Of a stretch of 64,000 bases of DNA, positions 24,936 through 35,700 are shown piece after piece. The translations under genes were made by a program, and so were the position numbers. The stretch spans positions 1 through 64,000 of the forward strand of contig NZ_KN196470.1 of NCBI RefSeq assembly GCF_000761445.1, given 5' to 3'. How positions within the stretch are numbered: the stretch's first letter is position 1; the number at the start of each line of letters is the position of its first letter. The DNA is from Oleiagrimonas soli. Its GTDB lineage: Bacteria > Pseudomonadota > Gammaproteobacteria > Xanthomonadales > Rhodanobacteraceae. The notes beneath the pieces were generated by a model. That model was not told where the DNA came from and ran no database searches. It saw only the letters and a program-made list of their open reading frames with translations.

Positions 24936-26791
24936 TGACCAGCCGACTTCGATGTGCGCTGTCCTTGCTGGCGCTGATCATGCTGCTGCAGGGATGCGTC
25001 GTTTCGCGGGTGCATGTGCGCGAAGCCACTTCCATCGTCGAGCAGAGCCAGCCTGCCGGCGCAACCCGCTGCAAGCGTGCCGACCACTGCCCCACGCCCT
25101 CTCCGTTGATGGCCGCGGCCGAGGACGCGATGCACTATTCCACGGCCAAGCATCCGCAACACGTCGTGACCCTGCTCAACAGCGGCGAGGCGGCGCTGGC
25201 CGCGCGCATCAACCTGATCCGCGCCGCGCGCCGCAGCATCGATCTGCAGACCTACATCTGGGCGCCCGACGACACCGGCAAGCTGATGCTCGACGAACTG
25301 GTCCGCGCCGCCCAGCGCGGCGTCAAGGTGCGCATCATCGCCGACCAGCTGTTCTCGTTCTCCGATCCCGAGCAGCTGGCGCGGCTGGCGCGGGTCAGCC
25401 CCAACTTCCAGCTGCGGCTATACAACCCCACCTTCGCCAACGCGAAGACCCCGCCGCTGGAATTCGCCGCCGGCATCATGTGCTGCTTCTTCCAGTTCAA
25501 CCAGCGCATGCACAACAAGGTGATGGTGGTCGACGGCACCATCGGCATCACCGGCGGCCGCAACATCGAAGACCGCTATTACGGCTGGGACCCGAGTTTC
25601 AACTACATCGACCGCGACGTGATGGTCGGCGGCCCCGCCGCGCGCGAAATGGCGACCAGCTTTCAGCATTTCTGGGTGCACAAGCGCACCAAGCGGCTGA
25701 CCCAGTTACGCGACGTCAACGCGATCCTGCGCGACACCGGCGTGCAGCCGGTGCACTGGACCGAACCCGTCTACGAGCATCCCGGCCGTGTCGCCAAGGT
25801 GCGACGACAGGCCGAGGACCCGAGCTGGCTCGGCCAGCACATCCTCGACCACACCCTGCGCGTCGGGCCGGTCGAATTCTTCTCCGACTTCCCCGGCAAG
25901 ACCGACAACCCGGACCGCAAGCGCTCGCTCGAACTGACCGAGCACATCATGCGCATGGTGGCCAACGCCAAGCACCAGATCGTGCTGCAGACGCCGTACC
26001 TGGTGATGAGCAAGCAGGCGCGCAAGATCTTCCTCAAGCTGCACGGCGATCATCCGCAGCCGCGCGTCATCGTGTCGACCAATTCGCTGGCCTCGACCGA
26101 CGCCTTCGCCGTGTACGCGATGTCGTACAAGCACCGCAAGCGCTACCTGAAAGATTACGGCTTCGAGATCTACGAACTGAAGCCGCATCCGGCCGACCTG
26201 CCGGTGCTGACGCCGCCCGCCAGCGACGACAATACGGCGGCCGCGACCGTGCCACCGAGCGCGCGCCAGGACCTGCATCGCACCCGCCGCCGCAACAGCC
26301 CGGCGCCGCTGATCGAGACCCAGGGCATGCGCATCGGCCTGCACGCCAAGTCCATCGTCGTCGACGGCGCCTTCTCGATGGTCGGCTCGCACAACTTCGA
26401 TCCGCGCTCGGATCACTACAACACCGAGGCCGGCATCATCATCTACGACCCGCGCTTTGCCCGGCAGCTAGAGAAATCCATCCTGCGCGAGACCCAGCCC
26501 AAGAACGCCTGGACCATCGCGCCACGCCAGCCCAAGGTGCCGGTGCTGACCTACATCAACCAGGCTATCGGCACCGTGTCCGAGCACCTGCCGCTGTTCG
26601 ACTTCTGGCCGTTCCGCTACGCCACCAGCTACGACATCGACCCCGGCTGCCGGCCGCTGACGCCGTCGGATCCGAAGTTTTTCCAGTGCTATCACGCGGT
26701 CGGCGACTTCCCCGGCGTCGCGCTGCCGTTCAAGACCATCTACACGCGCATGATCACTGCGTTCGGCGTCGGACTGAGCGGGATTCTGTAA
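24935..26791 (+). CDS. phospholipase D-family protein (ClsC-like cardiolipin synthase)
   Basis: The 618-aa protein has two HKD motifs, HNKVMVVDG at about 193 and HAKSIVVDG at about 470, the paired active site of cardiolipin synthases. A lipoprotein signal (ALIMLLQGC) puts it in the envelope. The spacing of the motifs and the length favour the ClsC group, which joins phosphatidylglycerol with phosphatidylethanolamine. A Pro/Ala-rich insert at about 425-455 interrupts the second half. The ATG follows a -10-like TAGAAT by 7 bases. Confidence 0.85.
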   Translation: MTSRLRCALSLLALIMLLQGCVVSRVHVREATSIVEQSQPAGATRCKRADHCPTPSPLMAAAEDAMHYSTAKHPQHVVTLLNSGEAALAARINLIRAARRSIDLQTYIWAPDDTGKLMLDELVRAAQRGVKVRIIADQLFSFSDPEQLARLARVSPNFQLRLYNPTFANAKTPPLEFAAGIMCCFFQFNQRMHNKVMVVDGTIGITGGRNIEDRYYGWDPSFNYIDRDVMVGGPAAREMATSFQHFWVHKRTKRLTQLRDVNAILRDTGVQPVHWTEPVYEHPGRVAKVRRQAEDPSWLGQHILDHTLRVGPVEFFSDFPGKTDNPDRKRSLELTEHIMRMVANAKHQIVLQTPYLVMSKQARKIFLKLHGDHPQPRVIVSTNSLASTDAFAVYAMSYKHRKRYLKDYGFEIYELKPHPADLPVLTPPASDDNTAAATVPPSARQDLHRTRRRNSPAPLIETQGMRIGLHAKSIVVDGAFSMVGSHNFDPRSDHYNTEAGIIIYDPRFARQLEKSILRETQPKNAWTIAPRQPKVPVLTYINQAIGTVSEHLPLFDFWPFRYATSYDIDPGCRPLTPSDPKFFQCYHAVGDFPGVALPFKTIYTRMITAFGVGLSGIL

Positions 26792-26815
26792 CGCGGTCGC
26801 CGGCGATCCGACGCG

Positions 26816-27307
26816 TCAGCGCGCGTTCGGGTCGATGCGGAAGCGGATCGGCAGGACCGCCTCGCGGCGCGCGTGCGGCGGCATGTCGAAGGTCCAACGT
26901 CGCGCCGCGTCCAGGGCCGCTTCGTCCAGGTCGGCGTCGCCGCTGGACTGCTGCACGCGCGCCTCGGTGACGCGCCCCTGCGCATCCAGCATCACCCGTA
27001 CCCGGACCAGACCCTCGCGATGCGTGCGCAGGGCCGCGATGGGATAGCGCGGCGACGGCGCGAAGGTCGGTTGTGGCGCGACTTCCGGCGTGCTGGCGAC
27101 GGTAGAGGCTTCGCCGCGTGCCAGCCGCGCATGCGTTGCTGCGTGCCGGCGCGCCCGCACCGGTGGCGGCGCGGCCACGGCACGCGCGCCGGGATCGAGC
27201 GTCACGCCGTCGCTGATGCGCTGCACGCTGCTGAGCAGGGCCGTGGCGCCAATGCTCAGCAGCAGCACGAGCAGGCTCACGGCCAGGATGGTGCGCAGGC
27301 GCGGCAC
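26816..27307 (-). CDS. TonB C-terminal domain (energy transducer) protein
   Basis: The roughly 163-aa product has one N-terminal membrane segment (ILAVSLLVLLLSIGATALL), an Ala/Pro/Arg-rich linker and a C-terminal TonB domain (RYPIAALRTHREGLVRVRV, ending with AARRWTF ... PIRFRIDP). No ATG fits: I chose the GTG at 27307, which starts just before the membrane segment and 14 bases after the thiolase stop. A longer frame upstream runs antiparallel to nothing real and lies inside the thiolase gene. ExbB/ExbD are not in the window. Confidence 0.78.
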   Translation of the reverse strand: MPRLRTILAVSLLVLLLSIGATALLSSVQRISDGVTLDPGARAVAAPPPVRARRHAATHARLARGEASTVASTPEVAPQPTFAPSPRYPIAALRTHREGLVRVRVMLDAQGRVTEARVQQSSGDADLDEAALDAARRWTFDMPPHARREAVLPIRFRIDPNAR

Positions 27308-27321
27308 GCGTCGTCGCCGGC

Positions 27322-28599
27322 TCAGGGCCGTTCGAGAATCGCCGTGACGCCCATGCCGCCGGCTGTGCAGATCGAGATCAGGCCGCGGCCCGAACCCTTC
27401 TGCTCCAGCAGCTTGGCCAGCGTCGCGACAATGCGCGCGCCGGTGGCGGCAAACGGGTGACCGACCGCCAGCGAGGAGCCGTGGACGTTGAGCTTGGCCG
27501 GATCGATCGAACCCAGCGGCTGGTCCAGGCCGAGGCGGTCGCGGCAGTAGCTTTCCGATTCCCAGGCGCGCAGCGTGCACAGCACCTGCGCGGCGAAGGC
27601 CTCGTGGATTTCGTAGAAGTCGAAGTCCTGCAGCGTCAGACCGGCCTCGGCGAGCATGCGCGGCACCGCGATGGTCGGCGCCATCAGCAGACCCTCGCCA
27701 TGCACGAAGTCGACCGCGGCCACGCGCGCGTGGGTCATGTACGCCTGCACCTTGTGGCCGTGCGCGGTCGCCCATTCGTCGCTGGCCAGCAGCACGGCGG
27801 CCGCGCCGTCGGACAGGCCGGTGGAATTGCCCGCGGTCAGCGTGCCGTGACCCGAGTTGCGGTCGAAGGCCGGCTTCAGCGTGGCGAGCTTCTCCAGGGT
27901 GGAGTCCGGGCGCAGGAAACCGTCGCGCTTGAGGCCGCGGAACGGCACCAGCAAGTCGTCGAAGAAACCGGCCTCATAGGCGGCCGCCAACTTGTGGTGG
28001 CTCTGCAGCGCCAGCTTGTCCTGATCCTCGCGGCTGATGTTCCACTCGCGCGCCATCAGCTCGCAGTGATCGCCCATCGACTTGCCGGTGCGCGGCTCGG
28101 CCACGCCCGGGAACGACGGCTTGAATTCGCCGAACGAGAAACCGCGGAAGGCCGCCTTGACCTTGTCCATCGGCGTCTTCGCGCGGTTGATGCGCAGCAG
28201 ACGCTTGCGCAGACGATCGTTCAGCGCCACCGGCACGTCGCTGGTGGTGTCGCTGCCGCCGGCGATGCCGGCCTCGATCTGGCCCGCGGCAATCTTGTTG
28301 CCGATCAGGATGGCGTTGTCGAGCGAGGTGCCGCAGGCGCGCGCCGTGGTGATGCCGGGCGTGGTCGGCGCCAGGCCGGAGCTGAGCACCGCCTCGCGCG
28401 CGATGTTCCAGTCCGAGGCGTGCTTGAGCACCGCGCCCATCGCCACTTCGCCCAGCTCCTGACCATGCAAGCCGAAGCGTTCGACCAACGCGCCGAGCAC
28501 TTTGACCGACATGCCGAAATTGCCGACCTCCGCATACGCGGTGTTGTTGCGGCAGAAGGGAATGCGAACGCCGCCGATGACGCCAACACGCTTTTGCAT
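27322..28599 (-). CDS. acetyl-CoA C-acyltransferase (FadI-like thiolase)
   Basis: Cleaves 3-ketoacyl-CoA or condenses acyl-CoA units in fatty-acid degradation. The 425-aa protein has the nucleophilic cysteine in ARACGTSLDNAI (about residue 86), GHPFAATGARIV and the second catalytic cysteine in CTAGGMGV (about 410). Length and pattern fit the FadI branch. I chose the ATG at 28599 (MQKRVGVIGGVRIPF), where the conserved thiolase N-terminus begins. No fadJ-type partner is adjacent. It is divergent from an unknown gene. Confidence 0.9.
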   Translation of the reverse strand: MQKRVGVIGGVRIPFCRNNTAYAEVGNFGMSVKVLGALVERFGLHGQELGEVAMGAVLKHASDWNIAREAVLSSGLAPTTPGITTARACGTSLDNAILIGNKIAAGQIEAGIAGGSDTTSDVPVALNDRLRKRLLRINRAKTPMDKVKAAFRGFSFGEFKPSFPGVAEPRTGKSMGDHCELMAREWNISREDQDKLALQSHHKLAAAYEAGFFDDLLVPFRGLKRDGFLRPDSTLEKLATLKPAFDRNSGHGTLTAGNSTGLSDGAAAVLLASDEWATAHGHKVQAYMTHARVAAVDFVHGEGLLMAPTIAVPRMLAEAGLTLQDFDFYEIHEAFAAQVLCTLRAWESESYCRDRLGLDQPLGSIDPAKLNVHGSSLAVGHPFAATGARIVATLAKLLEQKGSGRGLISICTAGGMGVTAILERP

Positions 28600-28715
28600 G
28601 ATCTGTCCCGCTCCTGTGGGCCTTTTAAGGTAACGCGCGCGCCGCGCGGGCGGAAGCCTGTGCAGCCGTGATGTTCGGTCGCGGTACACTTGCCCTTTTG
28701 CGAGGCGAGCCCGGC

Positions 28716-29843
28716 GTGGACCACGACGACCTGATCAGCTGCCCCGGCGTGCTGGCGCTCGAATGCGCGCCCGACGCCGCGCCTTCCCGCGTCACCCTCG
28801 AACGCGACGAGGTCGACGCACTGGCCGGCTTCATGGCCGAGGACCTGGCCGCGCTGCTGCCCGACGTCACCGAGGCGCGCCTGGCCGTGGCCGGCGCGCT
28901 GTTCGACGCCGCGCAGCTGCTGCGCCCGCACTTCCCCGCCTACGCCACGCTCGACGAGCTGGCCGCGCGCTTGCCGCGCGAGCGCGGCGGCATCGTCGCC
29001 TTCGGCGCGCGCGACGGGCGCATGCCGGCACAGCCGCTGTCCCCGGAACCCGCGCTGGCCGGCAGCCCGATGCTGTACCTGCCGTGGACGCTGCAAGCGC
29101 CAGCCACCATCGGCAAGGCGCTCGGCGAAGCCATGGAAGTCGAACTGATCGGCCGTGGCGAAGCCGGCACGCGCACCGCCGACTTCCTCATGCGTACGCT
29201 CGATCTGCGCCTGGAACATGCGCGCTACCTGAGCCGCCACGACCTGCTGGCGCTGACCTGCGTGCAGTACGAACACGCCAACCTGGCGCCGCTGTGGACG
29301 ATGCTGGAAGCGGCTTTGCTCAGCCCGGACTCCACCGAAACCACGCTCAGCGCACGCGGCCTGCCGCTGCGCTATGCCGATGGCGTCCTGCATGTGGCCT
29401 CGCCGCTGGCACAACTGCGTGCGCATGCCGCCGAGACCACGGACGATGCCGCCCACACGCTGGCCGGCTGGGTGTTCGAGCTGCGTCAATACGCGGCCGT
29501 GCTGCAGGCGCATGCCGTGCCGATGCATCTGGACGATGCCTGCACCGACGACGCCATGCTATCCGTCGAAACCTGCGCCGACCCCGATCCAGCCTTGCCC
29601 GCTCCGGTGCTGTACACCCATCGCGCCCCGGGCCTCGGCGTGATCGCGATCAGCGTCGCGCAGACCGACGCCACACGCATGCGCGTGCTGGCCAACGCCC
29701 TTGTGCTCGGCGGTCGCCTGGAGGCCCACCTGCACGCCCTCGGCGCGCGCTTCGGCGCCGATGGTGCCGTACAGACGCTCGATCGCGTGCATCTCGATGC
29801 CGACCGCTCGCTGACGCCACCGCCGGTCCAGCGTCTGCACTGA
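28716..29843 (+). CDS. conserved protein of unknown function
   Basis: The roughly 375-aa product is soluble, acidic and Ala/Leu-rich, with no signal peptide, membrane segment or catalytic motif that I recognise. I prefer the GTG at 28716: a -10-like TACACT lies at 28685-28690, which would put the ATG at 28668 upstream of the transcript, and a GAGG lies about 10 bases before the GTG. It is divergent from the thiolase and is followed by the RND operon regulatory region. Confidence 0.65.
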   Translation: MDHDDLISCPGVLALECAPDAAPSRVTLERDEVDALAGFMAEDLAALLPDVTEARLAVAGALFDAAQLLRPHFPAYATLDELAARLPRERGGIVAFGARDGRMPAQPLSPEPALAGSPMLYLPWTLQAPATIGKALGEAMEVELIGRGEAGTRTADFLMRTLDLRLEHARYLSRHDLLALTCVQYEHANLAPLWTMLEAALLSPDSTETTLSARGLPLRYADGVLHVASPLAQLRAHAAETTDDAAHTLAGWVFELRQYAAVLQAHAVPMHLDDACTDDAMLSVETCADPDPALPAPVLYTHRAPGLGVIAISVAQTDATRMRVLANALVLGGRLEAHLHALGARFGADGAVQTLDRVHLDADRSLTPPPVQRLH

Positions 29844-29891
29844 AAGCATACGGCGACGCGACGCGCACGTCGTCACAATGGTGTATTCACC

Positions 29892-29920
29892 TTGACATCG
29901 CGAACTGCGTATCATACGCA
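29892..29920. promoter_or_regulatory. palindromic operator candidate upstream of RND operon 1
   Basis: TGCGTATCATACGCA (29906-29920) is a perfect 7-1-7 inverted repeat, 9 bases after a consensus -35 (TTGACA at 29892-29897). It looks like a dimeric-repressor site. The gap of 117 bases to the TTG start also contains a second AT-rich promoter-like segment (TTGATT at 29957, TAAACT at 29981). Confidence 0.45.
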
Positions 29921-30036
29921 AGCACCGGGGAGGTGCCCCTGCGTGGGCGCACGCGATTGATTGCGCTCGATATCTATATCTAAACTGATCGGTATGGTAT
30001 TGTCCGTGCCGGCTACTGCTGCTTAAGGTCTCCGCC

Positions 30037-31578
30037 TTGACGCTACCCAACACTCCATCGACCACCCTCGCACCCGTGCTCCGCCGCGGCATGTTGCCGT
30101 TGCTGATCGGCGTGCTGCTGGCTGGTTGCGCCGTCGGCCCCAACTACAGCAGGCCGGATGCGCCCAAGGTGGATCGGTACACCACCCAAGCCCTGCCGGC
30201 ATCGACGGTGTCCGCCGACGCCATCGACGGCGATGCGCAACGCTTTCTGAGCGGCAGCGACGTGCCGCAGCGCTGGTGGACCGCGTTCGGCAACGCCGAA
30301 CTGGACCGCCGCGTGCACACGGCGCTCGCGCACAGCCCGACCATCGCCTCGGCCCAGGCCGCCCTGCGCCAGGCGCAGGAAAACGCGCGCGCCGCCGGCG
30401 GCGCGCTGTTTCCTGCGGTGGACGCCAGCGCCGGTGCGACGCGGCAGAAACTGTCGGCGGCGCAGTCGGGGACCGGTCGCGCGATAGGCCCGTACACGCT
30501 GTACAACGCCTCGATCAGCGTCGGCTACACGCTCGACCTGTTCGGTGGCGTGCAGCGCGGCATCGAAGCGCAGGAAGCGCTCAGCGACGTGCAGCAGGCG
30601 CAGCTGGATTCCACCTACCTGACCCTGGCCGGCAACGTGGTCACGGCCTCGTTGCTGGAGGCCTCGCTGCGCGAGCAGGTCCGCGCCACCGAGCAGATCG
30701 TGAAGATGCAGCGCGATTCGCTGGACATCGCCGACAAGCAACTCAAGATCGGCGCGACCTCGCTGTCGGACACGCTGGCGGTACGCGCGCAGCTGGCTGC
30801 GACCGAGGCCACGCTGCCGCCGCTGCGCGCGCAGTTGGCCGCGACGCGCAATCGTCTGGCCACCTATCTCGGCGTCACGCCCGCACAGCTGGATGCGGCG
30901 CCGCTGACGCTCGACGCCATGCGTCTGCCGCGCGACATTCCGGTCAGTCTGCCGTCGCAGTTGGTCGATCAGCGTCCGGACATCCGCGCCGCGTCCGCGC
31001 AACTGCACGCAGCGTCGGCCCAGGTCGGCGTCGCCACGGCGGCGATGCTGCCGCAGATCACCCTGTCCGGCAGCGCCGGATCGCAGGCGTTGAACGCCGG
31101 CGATCTGTTCTCGGCCGGCACCCGCGCCTGGTCGCTGGGACTGAACCTCACGCAGCCGCTGTTCCACGGCGGCGAACTGCTGCACAAGAAGCGCGCCGCA
31201 CAAGCCGCACTGGACAAGGCCCGCGCCGACTGGCAGCAGACCGTGCTGGTCGCATTCCAGAACGTCGCCGACGCTCTGCAGGCGCTGCAATACGACGCGC
31301 AGACCCTGGCCGCGCAGGCGACCGCCGAGGAAGCCGCCTCGCAGCGCCTGTCGCTGACGCGCCAGCAATACCGCCTGGGCGCGACCGGCTACCTCGATCT
31401 GCTCGACGCCGAACGCAGTCTGCAGCAGGCCCGCATCAACCTGATCCAGGCGCGCGCCGCGCGTCTTTCCGACACCGCCGCGCTGTACACCGCCCTCGGT
31501 GGCGGCTGGCGCGGTGACGACCGCACGACCACCCCCGCCGCGACGGCATCGTCCGCCGCTCCGGCCGTAGCCAACTAA
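30037..31578 (+). CDS. RND efflux outer membrane factor (NodT/OprM family lipoprotein)
   Basis: Forms the trimeric outer-membrane tunnel of pump 1. The 513-aa protein has a lipobox (LLAGC, Cys31), then AVGPNYSRPDAP and two OEP repeats ending near residue 490. The start is a TTG at 30037 with AAGG about 9 bases upstream; an ATG at 30091 is an alternative but leaves a very short signal region and has no ribosome-binding site. It is first in the operon, 11 bases before the adaptor gene, an unusual order, since the outer membrane factor is usually last. Confidence 0.92.
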   Translation: MTLPNTPSTTLAPVLRRGMLPLLIGVLLAGCAVGPNYSRPDAPKVDRYTTQALPASTVSADAIDGDAQRFLSGSDVPQRWWTAFGNAELDRRVHTALAHSPTIASAQAALRQAQENARAAGGALFPAVDASAGATRQKLSAAQSGTGRAIGPYTLYNASISVGYTLDLFGGVQRGIEAQEALSDVQQAQLDSTYLTLAGNVVTASLLEASLREQVRATEQIVKMQRDSLDIADKQLKIGATSLSDTLAVRAQLAATEATLPPLRAQLAATRNRLATYLGVTPAQLDAAPLTLDAMRLPRDIPVSLPSQLVDQRPDIRAASAQLHAASAQVGVATAAMLPQITLSGSAGSQALNAGDLFSAGTRAWSLGLNLTQPLFHGGELLHKKRAAQAALDKARADWQQTVLVAFQNVADALQALQYDAQTLAAQATAEEAASQRLSLTRQQYRLGATGYLDLLDAERSLQQARINLIQARAARLSDTAALYTALGGGWRGDDRTTTPAATASSAAPAVAN

Positions 31579-31589
31579 GGAGTTCGCGC

Positions 31590-32753
31590 ATGCCCAAGCG
31601 CGCCGACAAGAACAAGCCCAGCCTCGCCAAGCGCATGATCCTGATGATCGTGGGCGTGCTCGTGCTCATCGCCGTGATCGTCGGCATCAAGGTCATGCTG
31701 GTGATGCGCATGATCAAGAGCATGCCCAAGCCGGGACCGATCACGGTCAGCACGACCAAGGCCGAGACGCAGACCTGGCAGCCGTCGCTGCAGGCGGTCG
31801 GCTCGCTGCGCGCTGCGCGCGGTGCGGATCTGGCGATGGAAGTCTCCGGCCTGGTCACCGACGTGAACCTGCATTCCGGTCAGGACGTGAAAAAGGGTCA
31901 GGTGCTGCTGCAACTGCGCGACGGCGACGAAGTCGCCAAGCTGCATCAGCTGCAGGCCAACGCCAAGCTCGCCGGCATCACCTTTGAACGCGCACGCCAG
32001 CAGTTGGCGGCCAAGGCCATCAGCAAGGCCAGCTATGACAGCGCGGAAGCCGACTACAAGGCCAGCCAGGCCGCCGTCGAGCAGCAGAAGGTCGTGGTTG
32101 CCAAGAAGCAGCTACGCGCGCCGTTCAGCGGCCGCGCCGGCATCATCACCGTCAACCCGGGCGACTTCGTCAACACCGGCACCACGCTGGTCACGGTGCA
32201 GCAGCTCGATCCGCTGTACGTCGACTTCAACGTGCCGCAGCGCGAGCTGAGCCGCCTGCGCGTGGGCCAGACCGTGCACCTGAGCCTGGACGCCTACGGC
32301 AAGCGCGTGTTCGACGCCAAGCTCAGCGCGATCAATCCCAAGGTCGACACCAGCACGCGCAACGTGCAGGTCGAGGCCACGGTGCCGAACCACGACAAGG
32401 CGCTGACCCCGGGCATGTTCGCCAAAGTGCGCATCGACGTGGGCCAGAAGATGGAGCGTCTGACCCTGCCGCAGGCCGCCATCGTCTACAACCCGTACGG
32501 CGACACCGTCTACGTGGTGCAGCCGGGCAAGGGCAAGGACGACCAGGGCAAGCCGAATCCGCCGACCGTGCAGCAGGCCTTCGTCACCACTGGCGAGACG
32601 CGCGGCGACCAGGTGGCGATCCTCAAGGGCCTCAAACCGCTGACCGAAGTGGTGACCAGCGGCCAGATCAAGCTCAAGAACGGCGCGCCGATCAAGGTCG
32701 ACAACCGCGTCCAGCCGGCCGACAGCCCGAACCCGACGCCGCAGGAGCACTGA
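31590..32753 (+). CDS. RND efflux periplasmic adaptor (MexH-like)
   Basis: Membrane fusion protein linking pump and tunnel. The 387-aa protein has one N-terminal membrane segment (about 17-40), a lipoyl/hairpin region (GLVTDVNLHSGQDVKKGQVL, then a coiled-coil hairpin), the second lipoyl half RAPFSGRAGIITVNPGDFV and a beta-barrel domain. GGAG lies 7-8 bases before the ATG. It is followed after 9 bases by the pump gene. It lacks a lipobox and is therefore held by its uncleaved helix. Confidence 0.92.
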   Translation: MPKRADKNKPSLAKRMILMIVGVLVLIAVIVGIKVMLVMRMIKSMPKPGPITVSTTKAETQTWQPSLQAVGSLRAARGADLAMEVSGLVTDVNLHSGQDVKKGQVLLQLRDGDEVAKLHQLQANAKLAGITFERARQQLAAKAISKASYDSAEADYKASQAAVEQQKVVVAKKQLRAPFSGRAGIITVNPGDFVNTGTTLVTVQQLDPLYVDFNVPQRELSRLRVGQTVHLSLDAYGKRVFDAKLSAINPKVDTSTRNVQVEATVPNHDKALTPGMFAKVRIDVGQKMERLTLPQAAIVYNPYGDTVYVVQPGKGKDDQGKPNPPTVQQAFVTTGETRGDQVAILKGLKPLTEVVTSGQIKLKNGAPIKVDNRVQPADSPNPTPQEH

Positions 32754-32762
32754 GCGAACGCC

Positions 32763-35700
32763 ATGAATTTCACCGACGTCTTCATCAAGAAGCCGGTTCT
32801 GGCAATCGTCGTCAGTCTGTTGATCCTGGTGCTCGGCATCAAGGCGGTCAGCAGTCTGACGGTGCGCCAGTACCCGAAAACCGAGAACGCCACGGTCACC
32901 GTCAGCACCGCCTACTACGGCGCCGACGCGCAGACCATGGCCGGCTTCGTCACGCAACCGCTGGAGCAGGCGATCTCGCAGGCGCAGGGTATCGATTACC
33001 TGTCTTCGTCCAGCGTCCAGGGCGTATCGACCATTACCGCCACGCTGCGCCTGAACTACGACGCCAACCGCGCGCTGACCGAAATCACCACCCAGGTGAA
33101 CTCGGTCAAGAACCAGTTGCCGCCGCAGGCGCAGCAGCCGGTGCTGACGGTGCAGACCGGCCAGACCATCGACGCCATGTACATGGGCTTCTACAGCGAT
33201 GTGCTGCCCACCAACAACATCACCGACTACCTGTCGCGCGTGGTCAAGCCCAAGCTCGACGCCATCGAGGGCGTGCAGACCGCCGAACTGCTCGGCGCGC
33301 GCAAGTTCGCCCTGCGTGCCTGGCTGGATCCGGCCAAGATGGCCGCCCACGGCGTCACCGCCACGGACGTGCAGCAGGCGCTGGCCGCCAACAACTATCT
33401 GGCCGCGGTCGGATCGAGCAAGGGCCAGGCGGTCACCGTCGACCTGACCACCGACAGCGACCTGCACACGGTGGACGAGTTCAAGCAGCTGGCGATCAAG
33501 CAGGTCAACGGCTCCATCGTGCGCCTGCAGGACATCGCCAAGGTCGACCTCGGCTCGGAGAGTTACGACTTCAACGTCGCCTTCAGCGGCAAGCGTTCGG
33601 TGTTCATCGGCATCAAGGTGGCGCCCGACGCCAATGTGCTCGACGTCGCCAAGCGCGTGCGCGAGCAGTTCCCGGAAATCCAGAAGCAACTGCCGAACGG
33701 CCTGTCCGGCGAGATCGTCTACGACGGCACCAAGTTCGTGAACAGCTCCATCGACGAGGTCATCAAGACCCTGGTCGAAGCGCTGGTGATCGTGACGCTG
33801 GTGATCTTCCTGTTCCTGGGCAGCCTGCGCGCGGTCATCATCCCGGTGGTCGCGATTCCGCTGTCGCTGGTCGGCACCTTCTTCGTGATGCTGGCGCTGG
33901 GGTACTCGATCAACCTGCTGACTCTGCTGGCGCTGGTGCTGGCGATCGGTCTGGTGGTCGACGACGCCATCATCGTGGTCGAGAACGTCGACCGGCACAT
34001 GAAGGAAGAGCACAAGACGCCGCTGCAGTCGGCATTGCTGGCGGCGCGCGAACTGGGCGGACCGATTCTGGCCATGACCGTGGTGCTGATCGCCGTGTAC
34101 GTACCGATCGGCTTCCAGCAGGGCCTGACCGGCGCGCTGTTCACCGAGTTCGCCTTCACCCTGGCCGGCGCGGTAACGGTCTCGGCCGTGGTCGCGCTGA
34201 CGCTGTCGCCGATGATGACCTCGCGCTTCTTCCGCCGCGGGCAGGACGAGGCGCGACTGGTCCAGTTCATCGACCGCCAGTTCACCCGCGTGCAGAACCG
34301 CTACCGGCGCATGCTGAGCAGCATCCTGACCACCAAGTCCGTGGTCATCGTGATGGCCGCGCTGCTGCTGCTGGCGACCATCGCGCTGGGCATGACCGCG
34401 CAGTCGGAGCTGGCGCCGGAAGAAGACCAGGGCGTCGTCGCCGGCCAGATCGTCGGCGCGCCGAATGCCACCGCGCAGCAGATGAACGTCTATGCGGAAC
34501 AGATGTTCCAGGCCGCCAAGACCCTGCCCGAATACGACCAGATGTTCCAGCTGACCGGCGTCCCGACGGTCAACCAGGGCATCGGCGGTGTGCTGTTCAA
34601 GCCCTGGGAACAGCGTGACCGCAGCGCGCAGCAGTTGCAGCAGGAGCTGCAGCAGAAGTGGAACAACATCGCCGGCGCCCAGATCGCGGCCTTCCAGTTC
34701 CCCTCGCTGCCGGGCGCTTCGGGTCTGCCGATCGAGGTCGTGATCACCACCACCGAACCGTTCCAGAACCTCAACGAGGTCGCCAGCAAAGTGCTCTCCG
34801 AGGCACAGGCCAGCGGCAAGTTCTACTTCGTCGATTCGGATCTCAAGGTCGACAAGCCGCAGAGTACGGTCAAGCTCAATCGCGACATGATCACCACACT
34901 GGGATTGACCCAGCAGGATGTCGGTGCGGCACTGGGCGCGGCGCTGGGTGGCGGCTACGTCAACTACTTCTCGATCTCCGGACGCTCCTACCGCGTGATC
35001 CCGCAGGTACTGCAGGTCGACCGCCTCAACCCCGACCAGGTGCTGGACTACTACATCCGCGCCCCGAACGGCTCGGTGATCCAGGCCTCGACCGTGGCCA
35101 AGGTCGCCAACGAAGTCGTGCCGCGTTCGCTGAACCACTTCCAGCAGCTCAACTCGGCGACGATCTCCGGCGTATCCGGCATGTCGCAGGGCGAGGCGCT
35201 CACCTACCTGCGCGATCTCGTGCACAAGGTCGCGCCGACCGGCTACAACGTCGACTACGCCGGCCAGTCGCGCCAGTTCATGCAGGAATCGGGCGGTTTC
35301 GCGGGCACGTTGTTCTTTGCCGTCATCATCGTGTTCCTGGCGCTGGCGGCGCAGTTCAACAGCCTGCGCGATCCGATCGTGATCCTGGTGTCGGTGCCGC
35401 TGGCGCTGTTCGGCGCGCTGATCTTCGTCAACCTGTTCGCCAGCCTCAACATCTACACCGAGGTCGGCCTGGTGACGCTGATGGGCCTGATCAGCAAGCA
35501 CGGCATCCTGATGGTGGAGTTCGCCAACCAGTCGCAGATGGAGGGCATGTCCAAGCTGGAAGCTATCCTGCATGCGGCCTCGGTGCGTCTGCGGCCGATT
35601 CTGATGACCACCGCGGCGATGGTGCTGGGCGTCATGCCGCTGGTGATCGCCACCGGCGCCGGCGCGGCGGGCCGCTTCAACATGGGCCTGGTGATCTCCA

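Noticed and set aside
26816..27775. A 319-codon frame joining the TonB-like gene to upstream sequence.
   Set aside because: The first 155 residues come from the thiolase gene read in another frame and are Arg/Gly-rich. The TonB anchor segment begins at the GTG at 27307.
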